A stretch of 33,443 nt of DNA from Candidatus Kryptoniota bacterium (GCA_938074445.1 CALJEK010000022.1:1-33443), one strand, 5' to 3'. Positions 16,428 through 26,577 are shown, numbered from the stretch's first letter. Numbers and translations are program-made. Notes: generated by a model from the sequence alone, not told the origin.

Positions 16428-16434
16428 AAACACT

Positions 16435-17001
16435 TTAGGATTCGGTTTTCTTCCGTTCGGTATCGGGGTTTTGTTTTGCTTTCTTTTGTAACAATTTTAT
16501 CTCTTTTGGGTCGTAAACCTCGCCTTTGAACTCTCTTTTTAGCGCTATGACCCCTGTTCTTGCAAGCTCAACTATACCATATGGGGCAAGCATTTTTATC
16601 ATTGCGGTTATCTTATCGCTTTTGCCAGTTACTTCAACAGTCAGCGTTGTTGGTCCGATATCAACAACTTTTGCTCTGAATATATCTGAAATTTCAATCA
16701 CATCACTTCTCGTGTGAGGATTTACCTTTACCTTAATTAGCGCAAGTTCCCTTTCAACAAACGGTTCATTCGTCAGGTCGACAACTTTTAAAATGTCCAC
16801 AAGTTTATTCAGCTGTTTTATTATTTGTTCGATTTGGTCATCATCTCCATTTGTTACTATTGTCATTCTTGAGATAGTTGGGTCTTCCGTTGGACCAACA
16901 GAGATACTCTCAATGTTATAACCTTTTGCGCTGAAAAGCCCTGAAATTCTTGCCAAGACTCCGAACTTATTTTCCACCAATATTGATATCGTGTGTTTCA
17001 T
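16435..17001 (-). CDS. ilvN: Acetolactate synthase small (regulatory) subunit
   Basis: A 188-residue regulatory chain of acetolactate synthase. The N-terminal ACT domain (about 1-75) starts with [20 protein letters not shown] and continues [20 protein letters not shown]; a second ACT-like domain fills the C-terminal half. It binds the end product valine and activates the large chain. The start is the ATG at 17001, which has AGAGGT five to six bases upstream, instead of the TTG at 17007. The gene lies 14 bases after ilvB and ends seven bases from the convergent prenyltransferase gene. Sequence conservation here looks normal, unlike that of the large subunit. Confidence 0.93.
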   Translation of the reverse strand: MKHTISILVENKFGVLARISGLFSAKGYNIESISVGPTEDPTISRMTIVTNGDDDQIEQIIKQLNKLVDILKVVDLTNEPFVERELALIKVKVNPHTRSDVIEISDIFRAKVVDIGPTTLTVEVTGKSDKITAMIKMLAPYGIVELARTGVIALKREFKGEVYDPKEIKLLQKKAKQNPDTERKKTES

Positions 17002-17015
17002 TTTCAACCTCTATT

Positions 17016-18734
17016 TTAATGTTCGATTATATCTCTTACCGTAGCTCCGAGGGGAATATACGGATAAACATTTTCTTCATAGATTGTTTTAAATTCGATC
17101 ATAACTGGTTTATCTCTTAATGCAAGCGCCTTTTTTAAAACAGGTTCAACATCTAAAGTTGACTCGGCTTGAAAGAAGTGAATTTTGTAGGCTTCAGCAA
17201 TTTTCATAAAATCCGGGCATGCTTTATCGATCAAAAGTTCATCAAAAGATTTTTTCCAATGTAATTCCTGCCATTGTCTTGTGATATCAATATGTCCATC
17301 GTTAAAGATTATAATTTTTATCGGGAGATTGTATAAAACAACCGTCGCAAGTTCTTGAAGATTCTTTTGAAAGCCCCTATTTCCGTTCAGTGATATGACG
17401 GGTCTATCCTTGATGCTCATTGCCACGCCGATTGAGGCTGGTATAGAGAAACCCATTGTGCCAAGTCCACCGCTTGTAATGTGAGTTCTTGGATAAAGGA
17501 ATTTAAAAAATTGTGCTGTCCACATTTGAAATTGCCCCACATCCGTGACGATGATGGCATTTCCTCCAGTTAATTCACGCAGTTTTTCTATGACATATTG
17601 AACATGAATTTTCTCCCCTTGTTCATATTTTAATTGATACTTTTCTTTCCATATCTTGATCTGGCGAAGCCATTCTTCTGTGTTTAAGTTTTTTACAAGT
17701 GGGATTAATTTTTTAAGAGCATCTTTGACATCACCAACGATTGGGACATCAACTTTGATATTTTTGCTTATTGAAGCGGGGTCGATATCAATGTGAATCT
17801 TTTTTGCGTTTGGAGCAAATTTATCCGCTTCTCCAGCGGTCTTTTCGCTTAACCTTGAACCAATTATGAGTATGCAGTCGGATTCGCTGACCGCGATGTT
17901 GGCATACAATGTCCCATGCGTTCCGAGCATCCCAAGGGATAACGGGTCATCCTCGGGATAAACACCTTGTCCCATTAAGGTTGTTGCAACAGGAGAGTTT
18001 ATCTTTCTTGCAAGCTCGCGAAGTTCGCCTGAAGCGTTACTTAATGTAACACCACCACCTGCGATTATTACTGGCTTTGACGATTTATTTATTATCTCCG
18101 CTGCCCTTTTTATTTGACCTGTGTGAGCAGAATGGACAGGGTTGTAACCACGAAGATTTACGGTTTCGGGATATTCAAACGTAAATTTTTCTAACATCAC
18201 ATCTTTAGGCAAGTCAATAAGAACTGGACCAGGTCTACCTGTCGTCGCGATGTAAAAGGCTGACTTTATTGTATTTGAGAGTTCGCTTATTTTTGTGACG
18301 AGAAAATTATGTTTAGTTATAGGTCTTGTAATTCCGACTATATCGACTTCTTGAAATGCTTCATTCCCGATTAGCTTAGTGGGGACCTGTGCTGTGAAAA
18401 CTACAAGTGGGATTGAATCAGCGTTCGCGTCAGCTATTCCAGTGACGAGATTTGAAGCACTTGGACCGGATGAGACAATTACAACGCCGGGTTTTCCACT
18501 TGCTCTTGCGTATCCGCTTGCTGATAAAATAGCTCCAGCTTCGTGTCGTGTGAATATGACCTTTATATTTCCAGCGATGTCAAGCAAGGCGTCAAATATC
18601 CCAAGCACAGCATTTCCCGGGCAACCGAAAACAACCTCGACATTTTCTTCGATGAGTGAGCGGATTAAAATTTCGATGCCAGATAAATTTTTGCCGTAAA
18701 AGTCTTTGTTTGGGTTATGTTTTGATTTTTCCAT
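17016..18734 (-). CDS. ilvB: Acetolactate synthase large subunit homologue with altered ThDP/Mg motif
   Basis: A 572-residue ThDP enzyme aligned along its length with acetolactate synthase, which condenses two pyruvates (or pyruvate and 2-oxobutyrate) in branched-chain amino acid synthesis. Pyr domain: catalytic Glu65 in FTRHEAGA is kept; FQEVDIVGITRPITKHNFLV is classic. The central domain is at about 195-345. PP domain: ITSGGLGTMGFSIPA is normal, but the metal motif, usually GDG(G/S)F with NN 25-27 residues later, reads GNRGF (Asn452, Arg453) with NDG (Asn478-Asp479). The following LGMVRQWQ is IDITRQWQ. Other family positions also differ: CPGNAVLG for YPGGAVLP, SGPSASN for SGPGATN, and GSRLSEKTAG for GARFDDRVTG. 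The reading frame is intact and it is followed by a normal ilvN. It could be an acetolactate synthase with a rearranged metal site, a changed-function paralogue, or an inactive copy. The operon order is SDR-ilvB-ilvN. Confidence 0.85.
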   Translation of the reverse strand: MEKSKHNPNKDFYGKNLSGIEILIRSLIEENVEVVFGCPGNAVLGIFDALLDIAGNIKVIFTRHEAGAILSASGYARASGKPGVVIVSSGPSASNLVTGIADANADSIPLVVFTAQVPTKLIGNEAFQEVDIVGITRPITKHNFLVTKISELSNTIKSAFYIATTGRPGPVLIDLPKDVMLEKFTFEYPETVNLRGYNPVHSAHTGQIKRAAEIINKSSKPVIIAGGGVTLSNASGELRELARKINSPVATTLMGQGVYPEDDPLSLGMLGTHGTLYANIAVSESDCILIIGSRLSEKTAGEADKFAPNAKKIHIDIDPASISKNIKVDVPIVGDVKDALKKLIPLVKNLNTEEWLRQIKIWKEKYQLKYEQGEKIHVQYVIEKLRELTGGNAIIVTDVGQFQMWTAQFFKFLYPRTHITSGGLGTMGFSIPASIGVAMSIKDRPVISLNGNRGFQKNLQELATVVLYNLPIKIIIFNDGHIDITRQWQELHWKKSFDELLIDKACPDFMKIAEAYKIHFFQAESTLDVEPVLKKALALRDKPVMIEFKTIYEENVYPYIPLGATVRDIIEH

Positions 18735-18753
18735 TTTTTAATCTATTTAGTTT

Positions 18754-19512
18754 TTACCCACATAGGACTGAACCTCCGTTTACGCTTATAACTGCTCCAG
18801 TTATCCAGTTTGCAAGCTCCGATGCAAGAAAGAGAATCGGTCCGGCAATTTCTTTGGGCTCAGGTATTCTTCCCAGTGGTATTGTGCTTTTAACCTGTTC
18901 AACGAAGGCTGGGTCTTTGAAAACTTCAGCGCACATATCAGTATTTACCCATCCCGGGGCGACGCAATTTACAAGAATGTTATACTTTGCAAGTTCAACT
19001 GCGAGAGATTTGGTAAATGCTATTATCGCCCCCTTGGAAGCAGCATAATGCGAGTGAAAGGCTTCACCGCGTTGTCCTGCGGTGGATGAAATATTTATAA
19101 TTCTGCCCCATCTTTGCTCTTTCATTATCGGCACAACTTCATTCGTGAAAAGATAAACACTCTTTAAGTTAACATCCATCGTTTCATCCCAAACTTCCTC
19201 TGGCATTTCCCCTATAGCTCCATACGTCCATATCCCTGCATTGTTAACAAGTATATCAATTTTGCCAAAATGCTCAACAACTTCTTTTACCATTCTTTGT
19301 ACATCTGGTTTTTTGGAGACATCACCTTTAACAGCTATTGCCCTTTGTCCCATACTTTTAATTTGTTCTATCACTGAATTCGCTGCATCATCGTTGGCTC
19401 GATATACAATTGCTACATCTGCATTTGCCTTTGCAAACAATATTGCTGTTTCTTTTCCAATTCCCCTTGAACCACCCGTGATAAGCGCTATGCGACCTTT
19501 AAGGTTGATCAT
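18754..19512 (-). CDS. Short-chain dehydrogenase/reductase (FabG-like)
   Basis: A classical NAD(P)H-dependent SDR of 252 residues with the nucleotide-binding motif TGGSRGIG (12-19), NNAG (90-93), and catalytic Ser142/Ser143, Tyr156 and Lys160 in HYAASKGAI; the C-terminal GGS is typical. It resembles 3-oxoacyl-ACP reductase FabG, but many ketoreductases share this signature, so the substrate is open. The start is the ATG at 19512 because AAAGGAAAC lies just upstream; the 16-residue upstream extension would contain that site. It leads the ilvBN operon with a 19-base gap to ilvB, which hints at, but does not prove, a role linked to 2-aceto-2-hydroxy acids. The TTGACA promoter region at 19531-19560 should drive it. 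Confidence 0.88.
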   Translation of the reverse strand: MINLKGRIALITGGSRGIGKETAILFAKANADVAIVYRANDDAANSVIEQIKSMGQRAIAVKGDVSKKPDVQRMVKEVVEHFGKIDILVNNAGIWTYGAIGEMPEEVWDETMDVNLKSVYLFTNEVVPIMKEQRWGRIINISSTAGQRGEAFHSHYAASKGAIIAFTKSLAVELAKYNILVNCVAPGWVNTDMCAEVFKDPAFVEQVKSTIPLGRIPEPKEIAGPILFLASELANWITGAVISVNGGSVLCG

Positions 19513-19530
19513 AAGTTTCCTTTTTGATTT

Positions 19531-19560
19531 AAAATAAAAATTTTTACGGGCAAATGTCAA
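19531..19560 (-). promoter_or_regulatory. Promoter for the SDR-ilvB-ilvN operon
   Basis: Minus strand consensus TTGACA (19560-19555) followed after 17-18 bases by TTATTT/TATTTT (19537-19531). The leader before the ATG at 19512 would be very short, under 15 bases, yet includes the AAAGGA ribosome site. Confidence 0.4.
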
Positions 19561-19579
19561 GAAAAAGATGGCGAATCTC

Positions 19580-19608
19580 TTGCTTTTGATTATTTCAAGA
19601 GTTATATT
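19580..19608 (+). promoter_or_regulatory. Promoter for the crp-PHP-ribH-porZ operon
   Basis: TTGCTT (19580-19585), 17-base spacer, TATATT (19603-19608), about 26 bases upstream of the ATG at 19635. It is back to back with the ilv promoter, so a regulator bound between them could affect both. Confidence 0.45.
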
Positions 19609-19634
19609 ATTAAAAAATCAATCTTTGCTTGCCT

Positions 19635-20318
19635 ATGAGTGAGGATATAAACTTTCTCAGGAACGTTTCAATTTTTGAGGAACTTCCAGAAAGAGATCTG
19701 GCAAAGATAGCAAGCCTTGGGACTCGGAAAACGTTTTCAAAAGGAAGTGTAATTTTGATGGAGGATGAGATTGGGAGTGCGCTTTTTATTATAGTTAATG
19801 GAAAAGTTAAGGTTTCAAGATTGGATGAAACGGGGAGGGAAGTTATACTTTCTATACTTGGTCCAGGCGAGGTTTTTGGGGAAATGTCTCTATTGGACGG
19901 AATGAAAAGGTCAGCGACTGTTTCTGCGCTTACCGATACAGAAGTTTTGATAATTTATAGGGATGACTTTTTGAATTTGCTTAATAAGCATCCGCAAATT
20001 GCGATTTCATTGTTAAGGGAATTAACGCAAAGATTAAGAAAGGCTGATATGCAGATCAAAAGCTTGTCGCTAAAAGATGCACAAGGGCGTGTGGGATGTG
20101 TTTTAATTATGCTCGCAGATGACCTTGGGAAGATGTATAAAGGTCATGTTATAATTGATGGGCTTCCGACACAACAAGATTTGGCTAACATGGCAGGGAC
20201 ATCAAGAGAAACGGTATCAAGAATTTTGTCGAAATTTGAGAAAATGGGATTGATTAAGATTGAGGGGAGGAAGCTCATAATTCTTGAATATGAAAAAATG
20301 AAACAGATGTTTAAATGA
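19635..20318 (+). CDS. Crp/Fnr family transcriptional regulator
   Basis: A 227-residue regulator with a cyclic-nucleotide-binding beta roll (about 1-120), a dimer helix, and a C-terminal winged helix-turn-helix (PTQQDLANMAGTSRETVSRI). The binding pocket keeps Glu and Arg-Ser in FGEMSLLDGMKRSATVSAL, the residues that hold the phosphate in CRP, so a cyclic nucleotide ligand is plausible. The four-Cys iron-sulfur pattern of FNR is absent. No clear ribosome site precedes the ATG at 19635; a TTG two codons upstream is less likely. It is divergent from the SDR-ilvBN operon and may regulate it (inference). Its stop overlaps the PHP gene start as ATGA. Confidence 0.92.
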   Translation: MSEDINFLRNVSIFEELPERDLAKIASLGTRKTFSKGSVILMEDEIGSALFIIVNGKVKVSRLDETGREVILSILGPGEVFGEMSLLDGMKRSATVSALTDTEVLIIYRDDFLNLLNKHPQIAISLLRELTQRLRKADMQIKSLSLKDAQGRVGCVLIMLADDLGKMYKGHVIIDGLPTQQDLANMAGTSRETVSRILSKFEKMGLIKIEGRKLIILEYEKMKQMFK

Positions 20319-21139
20319 AAGTTGATTTGCATTTGCACACATATTATTCAGATGGGATTTACTCGCCAGCACAAGTGGTGATGAAAGCAAAAGAAAATGG
20401 TCTTAACATAATAAGTATAACCGACCATGATACGACAGATGGACTTGAAGAGGCGATTGAAGTAGGCAAAGAGCTTGGTGTTGAGGTGATTCCAGGGATT
20501 GAGTTGAGCTCAAGTATAAATGGAACAGATATTCATATACTTGGGTATTTTATAGATTGGAAAAACGAGAATTTTCAAGTTTATCTAAAAATTTTTCGCG
20601 AACTAAGAATTCAACGAGCGAAAAGAATAGTTGAAAAGTTAAATGCTCTTGATATACCCGTTAAATTCGAAAGCGTGGTCGAAATAGCGAAAAATTCAGT
20701 CATAAGCAGAGTCCATATAGCAAGTGCGCTTGTTAAATATGGTTTTGTGAATGATTTTTATGAGGCGTTTAATAAGTATCTCGGCGTCGGTTGCCCGGCT
20801 TATGAAAAAAATATCGATCTTTCACCTCGCAAAGCCATAAGGTTAATTTCAGAAGTTGGAGGCTTATCTTTTATTGCTCACCCAGCGAAATCAATTAGCG
20901 AAATTGAACTTGCAGCTTTAATTGAACTTGGAATTGATGGGATAGAAGTCATACATCCATCGCACAATGAAGAGTTAATTGAATACTACCGCTCAATAGC
21001 TGATGAATATTTTTTGCTTGAGAGCGGAGGTTCTGATTTTCACGGTGGGTTGAGGAATGACGAGCATCATATCGGCGTCTATACCGTGCCTTACAAGTTT
21101 GTAAAGACGATGGAACAAAGATTAAATTTGAAAATTTAA
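20315..21139 (+). CDS. PHP domain metal-dependent phosphoesterase
   Basis: A 274-residue PHP protein of the TrpH/YciV type; known members are 3',5'-nucleoside bisphosphate phosphatases or the 5'-3' exonuclease RNase AM. Metal ligands are visible: DLHLHTYYSDG (Asp4, His6, His8, Asp13), ITDHDTTDG (Asp37, His38, Asp39), Glu in PGIELSS, His in RVHIA, HPAK, and GSDFHG with the final Asp-His. The insert after DIHILGYF is usual for the group. Translation is probably coupled to the Crp-like gene by the ATGA overlap. The substrate (RNA 5' ends or pAp) cannot be decided from sequence alone. Confidence 0.9.
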   Translation: MKVDLHLHTYYSDGIYSPAQVVMKAKENGLNIISITDHDTTDGLEEAIEVGKELGVEVIPGIELSSSINGTDIHILGYFIDWKNENFQVYLKIFRELRIQRAKRIVEKLNALDIPVKFESVVEIAKNSVISRVHIASALVKYGFVNDFYEAFNKYLGVGCPAYEKNIDLSPRKAIRLISEVGGLSFIAHPAKSISEIELAALIELGIDGIEVIHPSHNEELIEYYRSIADEYFLLESGGSDFHGGLRNDEHHIGVYTVPYKFVKTMEQRLNLKI

Positions 21140-21159
21140 AACAAAAAGTATCTTGATAA

Positions 21160-21627
21160 GTGAAAATTTTTAAAGGAAATCTCATAGCTCAAGGGTTAAA
21201 ATTCGGCATAGTTGTTAGCAGGTTTAATGAACTCGTCACATCAAAATTGCTTGACGGTGCAATCGATTGCCTTAAAAGGCATGGAACGAACGAAGAGGAT
21301 ATAGAAATTTTTTATTCACCTGGTTCGTTTGAAATGCCTCTCATCGCTAAAAAAATCGCTCAAACAGGAAAGTACAACGCGGTGATTTGTCTTGGAGCCA
21401 TAATTCGCGGGGAGACTCCACATTTTGATTATATCGCCTCGGAGGTTTCAAAAGGTATAGCTCAGGTTCAACTTGAAACAGGTATCCCAGTCGCGTTTGG
21501 AGTTATAACAACTGATGATGTTGAACAAGCGTTGAACAGAGCGGGGATGAAAAATGGGAATAAAGGTTGGGACGCTGCTCTTACGGCAATTGAAATGGCA
21601 AACCTCATAAATCAGATAAAAAAGTAA
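21160..21627 (+). CDS. ribH: 6,7-dimethyl-8-ribityllumazine synthase
   Basis: Makes the penultimate riboflavin intermediate from 5-amino-6-ribitylamino-uracil and 3,4-dihydroxy-2-butanone 4-phosphate; it assembles into pentamers or 60-subunit shells. Length (155) is standard. Landmarks are [39 protein letters not shown] with His88 near the active site, GVITTDD and NKGWDAA. The start is a GTG at 21160; the following [17 protein letters not shown] aligns with normal N-termini and no ATG is available. No FMN riboswitch is upstream, and the other rib genes are not in the window. It sits 20 bases after the PHP gene and 3 bases before the porZ-like gene. Confidence 0.96.
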   Translation: MKIFKGNLIAQGLKFGIVVSRFNELVTSKLLDGAIDCLKRHGTNEEDIEIFYSPGSFEMPLIAKKIAQTGKYNAVICLGAIIRGETPHFDYIASEVSKGIAQVQLETGIPVAFGVITTDDVEQALNRAGMKNGNKGWDAALTAIEMANLINQIKK

Positions 21628-21630
21628 ATT

Positions 21631-23892
21631 ATGCGTTTTTTGTCGCCTCACCTTTGTATCACTTCAAATTTTTCCAAAGAGATTAGAATTATAAACTCAC
21701 ACCTTCGCTTCGTAATTCTGTTGTCCATTTTGATAACCGTCAACCTTCCAGCTCAATTCAGGGAATGGAGAAATTACACGGATATGAAAAATGTAAGAAA
21801 AGTTTTTGTGTTTGGGGATACAGTTATAGCCGGGACAGAAGGAGGGATTTTTATATTTTATCCGAATGAAAAAAGGTTTGAAAAGATTTTGAAAGTTGAT
21901 GGGCTTTTCGAGGTTGATGTTAAATCAATGGCTGTAATACCAAGTAAGAATATTATCGTTGGATTTGGAAGTGGAGTTATTGACATTTTGAGTTACTCGT
22001 CAAAGGGTTACAAAATTAGACATATCTTTGATATACAAAATTCTCCAGAGCCCGACAAAACGATAAATTTTCTGAAACCGTACGGCGATACCCTTTTTAT
22101 TGGGACAAATTTTGGACTTTTGACATACAGAATTTCCAAGCAAGAGTTTGTCGATACTTATAGGAGGATATTCCCAGAGTTTGAAAGAATTAAGGTTTTT
22201 GATGTTCAGATTTTGAACGACACAATTTATGTCGCGACATCGGAAGGGATTGGTAAGGGTTATCGGTTTAGTCAAATTCTTGTTTCACCAGCAGGGTGGA
22301 AGACAGTCAGGATTCCAGATGGAATTAAAAGCATTGGGGTTTTGAACGATAAAATTTATACTGGGAACGCAAGCGGTCTTTTTTTACTTGATGGAGATAG
22401 CGTAACGAAAGTTTCTTCTTTGGCTGTTAATTTAATTTACAGCGCTGGGGATTCGCTTTTAATCTCAACCGGTAGAGAGATTTTTTCATATAGGGATAAT
22501 CAATTGCGAAATGTAGCTCAATTAGTCTCTGGTAATATAAGTGATATTTCAATATGGCGTGGCAAAATCGTGGCTGGTGTTTCATCAAATGGCGTTGGAA
22601 TTTTTGAAAACGGCGAATGGGAGTTTCATTATCCAGATGGACCAAATGGCAATCAATTTTCGAATATGGCTGTTGATAGGGAAGGGAACCTTTGGGTTGC
22701 GTCATCAAAGTTTTTAGGTAAAGGACTTTACAAGTTTAAACCTGAAACTTTTGGTGATGGTGGAAAATGGAAAAATTTTACAAGGGAGCAGTTTAACAGA
22801 ATGTCAAACGATTGCTACAGGGTGAGAATTGGGAAAAATCATGTTTGGGTTGGGACTTGGGGTGGGGGATTGATACAAATTGATAAAAGTGACTCTTTGA
22901 AGTTTTTTTCAAAAAGTGAAGGGATAATGGGCGTAACTGAAGATACAAATTTTGTAGTCATAACTGATATCGCTGAACAAGGCGATTTCGTTTGGATTTT
23001 AAATTACAAGCCGAGGAATTCAAATATAATTTATCTTATGCGCAATGATTCTTTGATTTATTCTTTTGTTAACGCTTATAATCCGTCACATTACCTTAAC
23101 ATTCAGCTTGAGATAGATGAAAAAGGTAGGAAATGGATTGTTTCTGAACATGGATATATTTTTGTTTTCGACGACAATGGAACAGTTTTCGATAAGAATG
23201 ACGATAAATGGATTGCAATTTCAAAAGCGGATGGTTTAAATGGGAATCCGACGGTGATAAGATTTGACAATCGAGGCGATCTTTGGGTTGGGACAACCTA
23301 CGGACTTAATGTGATTGTAAATCCCGATGACCCGTTAAAGGGTGGGAGCATAAGAAATGTTTTTGCGCTTCGTGATTTTTATATAAATGACATAGCTGTT
23401 GATGGAGCAAATAATAAGTGGGTTGCGACGAAAAACGGCGTATGGGTTCTATCACCGGACGGGACAAATGTCCTCGCCCAATATGATGCGAGTAATTCTC
23501 CGATTTTAAGCGATGATGTTAAATCAATTGCTTTTGATCTTAACTCAGGGATAGTTTATTTTGGAACCGATAAAGGGTTAACGAGTTTAAAAACGGAATT
23601 TGGAAAACCCGCCGAGAATTTTACCACTATGAAAATTTACCCAAATCCTTTTCGCCCGGGAAAAGATTTAAATGTTGTAATTGATGGAATCGTTGCAAAT
23701 TCAACAATAAAAATTTTTACAATTAGTGGTGACCTTGTAAAAACAATTATAACCCCCGGCGGTAAAATAGGTCTTTGGGATGGCAAGGACGAAAAAGGAC
23801 AGTATGTTCCCACCGGGATTTATATTGTCGTTGTCTACAACGAAGACGGAACACAAGTTGGGATTGGGAAGATAGCGGTATTAAAAGATTAA
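21631..23892 (+). CDS. PorZ-like secreted beta-propeller protein with C-terminal sorting domain
   Basis: A 753-residue exported protein. The signal peptide is a hydrophobic run ending ITVNLPA with predicted cleavage before QFREW, so the mature chain starts with Gln. The 24 or so residues before the hydrophobic run are unusually long, so a later start is possible. Two-component-regulator-type propeller repeats follow ([53 protein letters not shown]) and then a C-terminal domain starting [13 protein letters not shown] and ending in a FlgD-like beta sandwich ([20 protein letters not shown]). This layout and size match PorZ, a surface component that helps the type IX secretion sortase attach cargo. 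The alternative is an ordinary T9SS cargo protein with a propeller. The stop codon overlaps the rho stop on the other strand. Confidence 0.75.
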   Translation: MRFLSPHLCITSNFSKEIRIINSHLRFVILLSILITVNLPAQFREWRNYTDMKNVRKVFVFGDTVIAGTEGGIFIFYPNEKRFEKILKVDGLFEVDVKSMAVIPSKNIIVGFGSGVIDILSYSSKGYKIRHIFDIQNSPEPDKTINFLKPYGDTLFIGTNFGLLTYRISKQEFVDTYRRIFPEFERIKVFDVQILNDTIYVATSEGIGKGYRFSQILVSPAGWKTVRIPDGIKSIGVLNDKIYTGNASGLFLLDGDSVTKVSSLAVNLIYSAGDSLLISTGREIFSYRDNQLRNVAQLVSGNISDISIWRGKIVAGVSSNGVGIFENGEWEFHYPDGPNGNQFSNMAVDREGNLWVASSKFLGKGLYKFKPETFGDGGKWKNFTREQFNRMSNDCYRVRIGKNHVWVGTWGGGLIQIDKSDSLKFFSKSEGIMGVTEDTNFVVITDIAEQGDFVWILNYKPRNSNIIYLMRNDSLIYSFVNAYNPSHYLNIQLEIDEKGRKWIVSEHGYIFVFDDNGTVFDKNDDKWIAISKADGLNGNPTVIRFDNRGDLWVGTTYGLNVIVNPDDPLKGGSIRNVFALRDFYINDIAVDGANNKWVATKNGVWVLSPDGTNVLAQYDASNSPILSDDVKSIAFDLNSGIVYFGTDKGLTSLKTEFGKPAENFTTMKIYPNPFRPGKDLNVVIDGIVANSTIKIFTISGDLVKTIITPGGKIGLWDGKDEKGQYVPTGIYIVVVYNEDGTQVGIGKIAVLKD

Positions 23893-25187
23893 GTACTCAT
23901 TGACCTCAAAAATTCTTTATTGTTCTTTGTTCCCCTCATATTCTCAAGTAGAAATTCCATCGCTTCAACTGGAGACATTTCGCTTAAGAGTTTTCTAAGT
24001 ATCCAAACTCTGTTCAACTCTTCTGGTTCCAAGAGCAATTCTTCTTTTCTCGTTCCTGTTTTATTAATATCAATTGCTGGGAATATTCTTCTGTCGGCAA
24101 GTTCTCTTGTAAGGACAACTTCCATATTGCCTGTTCCTTTAAATTCTTCAAAAATAACCTCATCCATTCGGCTTCCGGTCTCAATTAAGGCTGTTGCTAC
24201 TATTGTTAAACTTCCTGCTTCTTCTGTGTCTCTTGCTGCTCCGAAAAATTTCTTCGGTTTTATCAACGCGCTTGCGTCGATTCCGCCGGAGAGAATTCTT
24301 CCACTGTGCGGTGTTACAAGGTTGCTAGCTCTCGCAAGTCGTGTTAAGCTATCAAGAAGTATTACAACATCTTTCCCTGATTCAACAAGGCGTTTCGCTT
24401 TCTCAAGAACCATGTCAGCAACCTGCATATGTCTTTCGGGTGGCTCGTCGAAAGTTGAACTTATAACTTCAACATCCGGACCAACAGAACGCTCCATATC
24501 AGTGACCTCTTCTGGGCGTTCATCAATTAAAAGGATGATAAGTTTTATCTCCGGATGATTTCTCATTATGCTATTTGCCATCTTCTGCAAAAGAACAGTT
24601 TTACCAGCTTTTGGTGGCGATACGATTAAACCACGCTGTCCTTTCCCAATCGGCGCGAACAGATCAAGTATTCTCATTGAGTATTCCCCTGGGACTGTTT
24701 CAAGGCGTATTCTCTTGGTTGGATAAAGTGGGGTTAGATTTTCGAAGAGAATTCTCTCCTGAGCTTTTTCAGGAGCGAGACCATTTACTGTTTCAATCCT
24801 AAGCAATGCGTAAAATCTTTCGCCCTCTTTTGGCGGTCTAACTCGACCAGCAATCGTATCGCCGGTCTTAAGATTAAATTTTTTAATTTGAGATGGCGAA
24901 ACATAAATATCATCCGGAGAGGGAAGGTAATTATAATTTGCTGACCTTAAAAAACCATATCCATCAGGTAAAATTTCAAGAACTCCCTTGCTGAATATAA
25001 TTCCATTTTGTTCTTCACCCTCTTCAACCTCTCCTGCAACAGCCCTTTGCTCTTGCATCTTCTCAAGGATTTTCATTATCAATTCTTGTTTTTTCAAGTC
25101 ACTATAGCCAGAGATTCCTATCTCCCTGGCAATTTTTTGAAGCTCCGCTACCTTCTTCGACTGAAGCTCTGTAATGTCCATTACCAT
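23889..25187 (-). CDS. rho: Transcription termination factor Rho
   Basis: Hexameric RNA-dependent ATPase that ends transcription. The 432-residue chain carries a Rho_N helix domain (about 3-45, [20 protein letters not shown]), a short acidic linker (VEEGEEQ), a cold-shock RNA-binding domain with DGYGFLRS (75-82), Walker A SPPKAGKT (190-197), [10 protein letters not shown], Walker B VVILLDS (274-280) and the R-loop region [19 protein letters not shown]. The start is the ATG at 25187; upstream AAGGAGGA sits about ten bases away in the gap after folC, whereas the longer frame to 25232 would run into folC. Last gene of the pyrK-pyrD-folC-rho run. Confidence 0.96.
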   Translation of the reverse strand: MVMDITELQSKKVAELQKIAREIGISGYSDLKKQELIMKILEKMQEQRAVAGEVEEGEEQNGIIFSKGVLEILPDGYGFLRSANYNYLPSPDDIYVSPSQIKKFNLKTGDTIAGRVRPPKEGERFYALLRIETVNGLAPEKAQERILFENLTPLYPTKRIRLETVPGEYSMRILDLFAPIGKGQRGLIVSPPKAGKTVLLQKMANSIMRNHPEIKLIILLIDERPEEVTDMERSVGPDVEVISSTFDEPPERHMQVADMVLEKAKRLVESGKDVVILLDSLTRLARASNLVTPHSGRILSGGIDASALIKPKKFFGAARDTEEAGSLTIVATALIETGSRMDEVIFEEFKGTGNMEVVLTRELADRRIFPAIDINKTGTRKEELLLEPEELNRVWILRKLLSEMSPVEAMEFLLENMRGTKNNKEFLRSMST

Positions 25188-25219
25188 TTTTAATTTGTCC
25201 TCCTTTTTATTTTTGATTT

Positions 25220-26545
25220 TTAAATTAAACATTCAATTTTTCGCTTTTCAATGTGAGCAATTATCTCGCCAGCCAAATAGTGGGAACCCGTTATCAAGAT
25301 CAGATCCCCCTCTTTAGATTCGTTTACAATAAAATCAAATGCTTTGTCAGAATCTTGAATATAAACGGAGTTAACCCCATTTTGTTTAAAAATTTCGGAA
25401 ATTATTTTTGCATCGAGGGCACGCCCAATTTTGGGCTGTGTCGCAACAGCAAAATCAGCTACTTCAGATAGTTTTTTGATCATTTTTTCGTATTCCTTAT
25501 CGCGCATCACGCCGAATAAAAGTAAAAGCCTATTTCGTTTGAAAATTTCAAGTTCTGTAACGAGCTGACTTACAGCAGGGTAGTTATGAGCCACATCAAT
25601 TACAATTTTCGGGTTTTTATGATAATTAGTTAAGGGTTTTAAAACCTCAAGGCGCCCTCTCAACCCTGAAAATTCTTTAACCTTTAAAAGACCCTCATAT
25701 ACATTTTCAGTTTTATAACTTACAAAACCAAGCTCCGAGAGCAGTTCAAAGGTTAAAACCGCAAGTTGAGCATTTCTTGTTTGGAATTTTCCAGCAACCC
25801 CAGCAGTTAAATCAATGTAATGATTTTTTCCAGTTTCCAAGTCAAACTTCACCTTATGCTCATCCGCTTCTTTAAACACCACCCTTGAAACGTTGTCAGC
25901 TACGACAAGTTTTGAGTTTTTTTCATCTGCAACTTTTTTGATAACCTCTAAAGCCTTACCATCACATCCGGTTATGCAAGGGGTCTTTTCTTTGATTATC
26001 CCCGCTTTTTCAAAGGCAATTTCTTCAATCGTATCACCAAGGACATCCATATGGTCGTATGAGACTGTCGTAATTACAGAGACAGCGGGTGAAATGATAT
26101 TCGTCGAGTCAAGTCTCCCACCAAGACCAGTCTCAATTACAGCAATATCAACTCTTTCATCAGCAAAGTGTTTAAATGCAACTGCTGTAGTTACTTCAAA
26201 AAATGTAGCTTTTAAAAGATCAATTTCAGTTTGCAGAGATTTTACATATTCAACAACTTTTTCCCTCGAAATTGGGATACCATTGATTCTTATTCTCTCG
26301 GTGAAATCAACTAAGTGCGGTGAAGTGTAAAGACCTACTTTATAACCACTCGCTTTTAAAATTGAAGCTATAAAAGATGAAGTTGAACCTTTGCCGTTCG
26401 TTCCGGCAATGTGAACTGAAATAAAATTTTTCTCAGGGTTCTGAAAAAATTTAAGTAATTTTTCTATATTTTGCAAGCCAAATTTAATCCCAAAGCGTTG
26501 CAGAGAATAAAGGTAGTTTATAACCTCAAGATATCCTTGTCTCAC
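25220..26545 (-). CDS. folC: Folylpolyglutamate synthase / dihydrofolate synthase
   Basis: Adds glutamate to dihydropteroate and to folates using ATP, in the cytoplasm. The 441-residue Mur-ligase-type protein has P-loop [12 protein letters not shown] (47-58), [13 protein letters not shown], the central [12 protein letters not shown] typical of Fol[21 protein letters not shown] and the C-terminal DVAHNYPA, where folate ligases usually have DGAHNP. The start is a GTG at 26545; no ATG in frame is available and no clear ribosome site is seen. It follows pyrD by 32 bases. DVAHNYPA rather than DGAHNP is a mild departure seen in some relatives. Confidence 0.94.
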   Translation of the reverse strand: MRQGYLEVINYLYSLQRFGIKFGLQNIEKLLKFFQNPEKNFISVHIAGTNGKGSTSSFIASILKASGYKVGLYTSPHLVDFTERIRINGIPISREKVVEYVKSLQTEIDLLKATFFEVTTAVAFKHFADERVDIAVIETGLGGRLDSTNIISPAVSVITTVSYDHMDVLGDTIEEIAFEKAGIIKEKTPCITGCDGKALEVIKKVADEKNSKLVVADNVSRVVFKEADEHKVKFDLETGKNHYIDLTAGVAGKFQTRNAQLAVLTFELLSELGFVSYKTENVYEGLLKVKEFSGLRGRLEVLKPLTNYHKNPKIVIDVAHNYPAVSQLVTELEIFKRNRLLLLFGVMRDKEYEKMIKKLSEVADFAVATQPKIGRALDAKIISEIFKQNGVNSVYIQDSDKAFDFIVNESKEGDLILITGSHYLAGEIIAHIEKRKIECLI

Positions 26546-26577
26546 TGGTTTTTCACATTGTGTTTTTGTTTTGCCCG

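Noticed and set aside
21140-21159. FMN riboswitch upstream of ribH
   Set aside because: The gap is only 20 bases; no room for the RFN fold.
23920-24558. Plus-strand 212-residue ORF
   Set aside because: Antisense shadow of rho; Ser/Ile/Leu-rich product with no domain.
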